The notes under the pieces: model-generated
Told to the model about the DNA's origin: nothing
The model's database searches: none
What the model saw: only the letters and a program-made list of their open reading frames with translations
In this document: positions 5,817 to 8,428 of the stretch, in pieces
Layout of the letters: each line of letters opens with the position of its first letter
Position numbering within the stretch: the stretch's first letter is position 1
Source: JAAZHK01 sp964536075
GTDB taxonomy: Bacteria > Bacillota_I > Bacilli_A > RF39 > UBA660
Assembly (NCBI GenBank): GCA_964536075.1
Contig: CAZHWO010000031.1
Span: forward strand, 1 to 8,428
Direction of reading: 5' to 3'
DNA: 8,428 nucleotides
Program-made: the position numbers and the translations under genes

Positions 5817-6491
5817 ATGGATAAATTATTTCAGCGGCTAAATATAAAAATAAATAATAGAGAATTATATGCAATAGCTTTTTCCCATTCATCTTATGCC
5901 AATGAACATAAACGTAAATTAGATTATGAACGATTGGAATTTTTAGGAGATGCCGTTTTAGGATTGGCTCTTTCTGATTATTTATATTCGGTGTTAGACT
6001 TTAATGAAGGAAAAATGACTAAGTTGCGAGCTAGTTATGTTTGTGAAAATGCTTTATATCGCTATGGATTAGATCTAGGTTTAAATGAGTATATAAAAGT
6101 AGGTCATGGTGAGTTGGTTAGTGGGGGCCTTTATAAAAAAACGATTGTGGCTGATATTTTTGAATCACTTATGGGTGCAATATATATTGATTTAGGATAT
6201 GAAAAAGCGAAAGACGTAATTTTAGATATAATTGTCCCTTATATAGAAGATCCCAATATTAACTTTTTTAGTGATTATAAATCGGTTTTACAAGAAGCGG
6301 TTCAAACAGCACAGAAATCTGTAATGTATAATTTAATTGATGAGTCGGGTCCTTCGCATAATAAATTATTTACGGTGGAAGTAAAAATTGATAATATTAC
6401 TTATGGAAAGGGTATTGCTAATAGTAAAAAAGAAGCAGAACAAGAAGCGGCTAAAGTGGCTTTAGAACTGTTGGTTAATAAGAAAAAATAG
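5817..6491 (+). CDS. rnc: ribonuclease III
   Basis: This encodes a 224-residue RNase III, the usual bacterial length. The enzyme cleaves double-stranded RNA, including rRNA precursors and structured or antisense-paired mRNA, in the cytoplasm. The N-terminal endonuclease domain carries the signature YERLEFLGDAVL (37-48) with metal-binding Glu41 and Asp45, the EGKMTKLRA segment (64-72, Glu64), and VADIFESLMGAIY (111-123) with Asp113 and Glu116. These four correspond closely to E. coli Glu41, Asp45, Asp114 and Glu117, so it should be active. The C-terminal dsRNA-binding domain spans about 151-220 (DYKSVLQEAVQ, then GKGIANSKKEAEQEAAKVAL). The longest frame begins at GTG 5805, but that codon is too close to the -10 box. 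ATG 5817 with GGTGA at 5808-5812 is preferred. It is first gene of an operon with the RNase J gene 12 nt downstream. Confidence 0.96.
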   Translation: MDKLFQRLNIKINNRELYAIAFSHSSYANEHKRKLDYERLEFLGDAVLGLALSDYLYSVLDFNEGKMTKLRASYVCENALYRYGLDLGLNEYIKVGHGELVSGGLYKKTIVADIFESLMGAIYIDLGYEKAKDVILDIIVPYIEDPNINFFSDYKSVLQEAVQTAQKSVMYNLIDESGPSHNKLFTVEVKIDNITYGKGIANSKKEAEQEAAKVALELLVNKKK

Positions 6492-6503
6492 AAAGGAGTG
6501 TTT

Positions 6504-8156
6504 ATGAGTAAAATAAAGATATTTAGTCTTGGTGGCTTAAATGAAAATGGTAAAAATATGTATGTTGTTGAAGTTGATAACGATATTTTCGTTTTTGATG
6601 CTGGACTAAAGTATGGTAATGATAGTATGTTAGGAGTTGATTATGTTATTCCTAATTTTGATTATATAACTTTAAATAAAGATCGCGTAAAGGGTATTTT
6701 TTTAACGCATGGTCATGATAGTAATATGGGAGCTATTGCTGATATACTAGCTGTCGTACCAGATTTAAATGTTTATGCCACAAAATTTACAATGGAGATT
6801 GTAAAGAGGGATTTAAAGGAAGCGAATGTTGTAGCTACTAACCTAAAGGAAATTAGACCGCATTCTAAAATAGAATTTAATGATTTAATCTTATTTCCTA
6901 TTAGTGTTTCCCATTCCATCCCTGATGCGGTGGCTTATGTTTTATATACCAAAGATGGAGCGATTGTTTATACTGGCGATTTTGTTTTTGATGCTACAGC
7001 TCAAGGCAATTATAAAATGGATATTGGTAAACTAGCGTATGTTGGTAAGCAAGGGGTTCTTTGTCTATTATCAGAATCCATTTATGCTGGTCTAGAAGGA
7101 CATACCAGTCCCCATAATCGAGCAACTAAATATATTAATGATTTACTAAAGAAATGTAAGGATCGGATTATTGTAACTATTTTTGAAGCCCATATCTATC
7201 GCATCCAGGAATTATTTGATGAGATAACTAAAACAAAAAGAAAAGTAGTTATTATGGGGAATTTATTGCACGAGACTATTAATAATGCTATTGATATGAA
7301 TTATCTAACTTTTGATAAAAAAAGAATTGGGGATTTAACTAATCTGGAAGATAAAGATGTTATTATTTTGGTATCTGATGAAAAAGAAAAACCCTTTGCT
7401 AATATTGAGCGAATTATTAAGGGTTATGATCGTTATATTAAGTTAAAGGAAACAGATACGGTATTTATTAGTGAACCATCTTATGAAGGTAATGAAAAAA
7501 TAAGAGCCTCTATTATGGATGAGATAGCTAAAAAAGGCGTAAATGTTGAAAGCTTATCGCATAAAAAAACTTTGCTTCATCATGCCTCACGAGAAGATTT
7601 AATGTTAATGATTAATTTAATGAATCCTAAATATTATTTTCCGGTTAAAGGAGAATATCGTCATCAATATATGAATGCTATATTAGCAGAAGAAGTAGGC
7701 ATACCTAAAGAGAATATTATTTTAAAATTAAATGGTGATGTGGCTACTTTTGTCGATGGAAATTTGACAGAAGATAAGGAACATATTGAAGTCGATGATA
7801 TTTTAATTGATGGTAAGAGTCAAGGGGATATTGGCGAATTAGTTATTAAAGATCGTGAAATGTTAGGAGAAAGTGGCATAGTTATTACGGTTGCTACTTT
7901 AGATCGTGAAACTAAAAAAGTAATGGCTGGACCAGAAGTAATTACACGTGGATTTATTTATGTCAAAGATAATGCTGATTTGATTGATGAAAGTAAAAAG
8001 ATCTGTTTGGCAGTAATTAATGAAGTAATAACTGCTGATAATAAAAAGATTGATTATACTAGAATACGGAATGAGATAAGAGAAAAATTAGGTAAATACT
8101 TTTATAAGCAAACAGAATGTCGACCAATGATTATTACTGTTATAAATGAAATATAA
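6504..8156 (+). CDS. rnjB: RNase J family protein, J2-like with degenerate active site
   Basis: This encodes a 550-residue RNase J, full length. The family acts in mRNA decay and rRNA maturation as 5'-3' exonuclease and endonuclease; Firmicutes often have an active J1 and a weakly active or inactive J2 in one complex. The order is metallo-beta-lactamase (about 1-200), beta-CASP (about 200-355), rest of the lactamase domain to about 425, then the C-terminal domain (GDIGELVIKDREML, PEVITRGFIYVKD). Metal motif 1, normally HxHxDH, reads HGHDSN (69-74), so the Asp and last His are Ser73 and Asn74. His137 (VSHSIPDA) and Asp159 (YTGDF) remain. The usual DSTNAE is ESIYAG (191-196), HVSGHA is degraded (357-361) and PVHGE is PVKGE (Lys382). 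It is therefore probably a J2-type paralogue with little or no catalysis. The start at ATG 6504 is fixed by AGGAG at 6494-6498, which overlaps the alternative GTG at 6498. It is cotranscribed with rnc. Confidence 0.92.
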   Translation: MSKIKIFSLGGLNENGKNMYVVEVDNDIFVFDAGLKYGNDSMLGVDYVIPNFDYITLNKDRVKGIFLTHGHDSNMGAIADILAVVPDLNVYATKFTMEIVKRDLKEANVVATNLKEIRPHSKIEFNDLILFPISVSHSIPDAVAYVLYTKDGAIVYTGDFVFDATAQGNYKMDIGKLAYVGKQGVLCLLSESIYAGLEGHTSPHNRATKYINDLLKKCKDRIIVTIFEAHIYRIQELFDEITKTKRKVVIMGNLLHETINNAIDMNYLTFDKKRIGDLTNLEDKDVIILVSDEKEKPFANIERIIKGYDRYIKLKETDTVFISEPSYEGNEKIRASIMDEIAKKGVNVESLSHKKTLLHHASREDLMLMINLMNPKYYFPVKGEYRHQYMNAILAEEVGIPKENIILKLNGDVATFVDGNLTEDKEHIEVDDILIDGKSQGDIGELVIKDREMLGESGIVITVATLDRETKKVMAGPEVITRGFIYVKDNADLIDESKKICLAVINEVITADNKKIDYTRIRNEIREKLGKYFYKQTECRPMIITVINEI

Positions 8157-8176
8157 AAAGGATTTAAATCCTTTTT
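8155..8176. terminator. bidirectional terminator after rnjB
   Basis: Positions 8155-8176 are a perfect 22-bp palindrome. It forms a 9-bp stem (AAAAAGGAT with ATCCTTTTT) around TTAA. It carries T-runs on both strands, so it can terminate both the rnc-rnjB transcript and the facing minus-strand gene. The rnjB stop (8154-8156) and the facing stop (8175-8177) overlap its two ends. Confidence 0.85.
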
Positions 8177-8428
8177 ATTTGTTTTTAATAGATGGAATTT
8201 CTATATATTTATAATTTAAATGATTATGTTTAGTAACTACTGATTCTTGGAGATGCTCTTCCAATTCATCTTTGGCTACTTTGGCTATCTTACCACCAAT
8301 ATGGGCAATGTGGATATTGTCTTTTAGACCAATAGGTTTTTGTTTAGCTGCTAGTCGCTTAGTTGCCTCTTCGGAAAGGTCTGTTAAGATAAGTTCTATA
8401 TTATCCATATTATCTCGTAAACTTTCTT
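8175..8428 (-). CDS. BRO-N/DinD-like protein, C-terminal part (cut by window end)
   Basis: The frame runs open to the window edge. The ATG at 8406-8408 is preceded in frame by ESLRDN and has no ribosome-binding site, so it is an internal methionine and the gene continues beyond 8428. The visible part (about 84 residues) contains LRDNMDNIELILTDLSEEAT, GLKDN, GGKIAKVAKDELEEHL and ESVVTKHN. From memory this pattern (LR-x-x-M-x-x-x-E-x-x-x-T-x-L-x-E, then GG-x-I/V-A-x-x-A-R/K, then V-V/I-x-x-x-N) is the C-terminal region of proteins annotated as BRO-family prophage antirepressors or DNA-damage-inducible protein D. Function is poorly known; relatives occur in prophage and in DNA-damage regulons. 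The N-terminal domain that would settle the class is outside the window. The 3' end shares a terminator with rnjB. Confidence 0.7.
   Translation of the reverse strand, partial: ESLRDNMDNIELILTDLSEEATKRLAAKQKPIGLKDNIHIAHIGGKIAKVAKDELEEHLQESVVTKHNHLNYKYIEIPSIKNK

Noticed and set aside
6498..6500. GTG start for the RNase J gene
   Set aside because: It overlaps the AGGAG ribosome-binding site; ATG 6504 is correctly spaced.
8406..8408. ATG as true start of a 77-residue protein
   Set aside because: The frame is open upstream to the window end with residues matching the family pattern (LRDNM), and no ribosome-binding site is present.
1..8428. Alternative genetic code with TGA as Trp
   Set aside because: All conserved Trp positions use TGG, and TGA acts as stop for the small membrane-protein gene and yidD.
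1..8428. CRISPR arrays, tRNA or rRNA genes, insertion sequences, riboswitches
   Set aside because: No regularly spaced repeats, cloverleaf-like sequences, transposase genes or long structured leaders were seen; every intergenic gap is under 170 nt.

Overview
The window is a low-GC bacterial chromosome segment (AT-rich by eye, roughly 30% GC). It has strong AAGGAG-type Shine-Dalgarno sites, sigma-A-like promoters and the standard stop code: Trp is TGG, and TGA ends the small membrane-protein gene and yidD. RNase III, a J2-type RNase J, a Tex of Bacillus-like length and YidD point to the Firmicutes/Bacilli side, possibly an uncultured Mollicutes-related lineage. That placement is inference; no species can be named.

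Layout. Positions 1-138 hold a possible tail of an upstream gene, a 24-bp AT palindrome and a candidate promoter. At 139-507 (+) is a small three-helix membrane protein that looks leaderless. Converging on it is a minus-strand two-gene unit: a HipA-like kinase (1273-2301) followed by an unrecognised 224-residue protein (549-1223), driven by a very good promoter at 2328-2356. Divergent from it is tex (2465-4612, +), an RNA-binding transcription-associated factor. Tex converges on a minus-strand operon of yidD (5488-5718) and a metal-type ABC solute-binding lipoprotein (4625-5491), which overlap by 4 nt. Divergent from yidD is the RNA-processing operon rnc-rnjB (5817-8156, +), with a 12-nt gap. 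It converges on the 3' part of a BRO-N/DinD-like gene (8175-8428, -) that is cut by the window end.

How the genes work together. RNase III and the RNase J paralogue are cotranscribed and both act in RNA processing and decay; Tex next door is also a nucleic-acid-binding factor but has its own promoter. YidD and the lipoprotein form an envelope unit. The HipA-like kinase and its partner lack a recognisable HipB-type helix-turn-helix antitoxin, so they are the best candidate here for an undescribed toxin-antitoxin or signalling module.

The most notable observations are: (i) the RNase J has lost several metal-ligand residues and is probably a non-catalytic or altered J2-type subunit; (ii) the solute-binding protein has Asn, Glu and Asp where Zn/Mn-binding relatives carry His/His/(His or Glu); (iii) the HipA-like kinase is paired with an unknown protein; (iv) both convergent junctions are compact bidirectional terminators built into the stop codons of the two facing genes. 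Three gene starts (HipA-like, rnc, rnjB) are placed downstream of the longest possible ORF start because promoter or ribosome-binding-site positions demand it.
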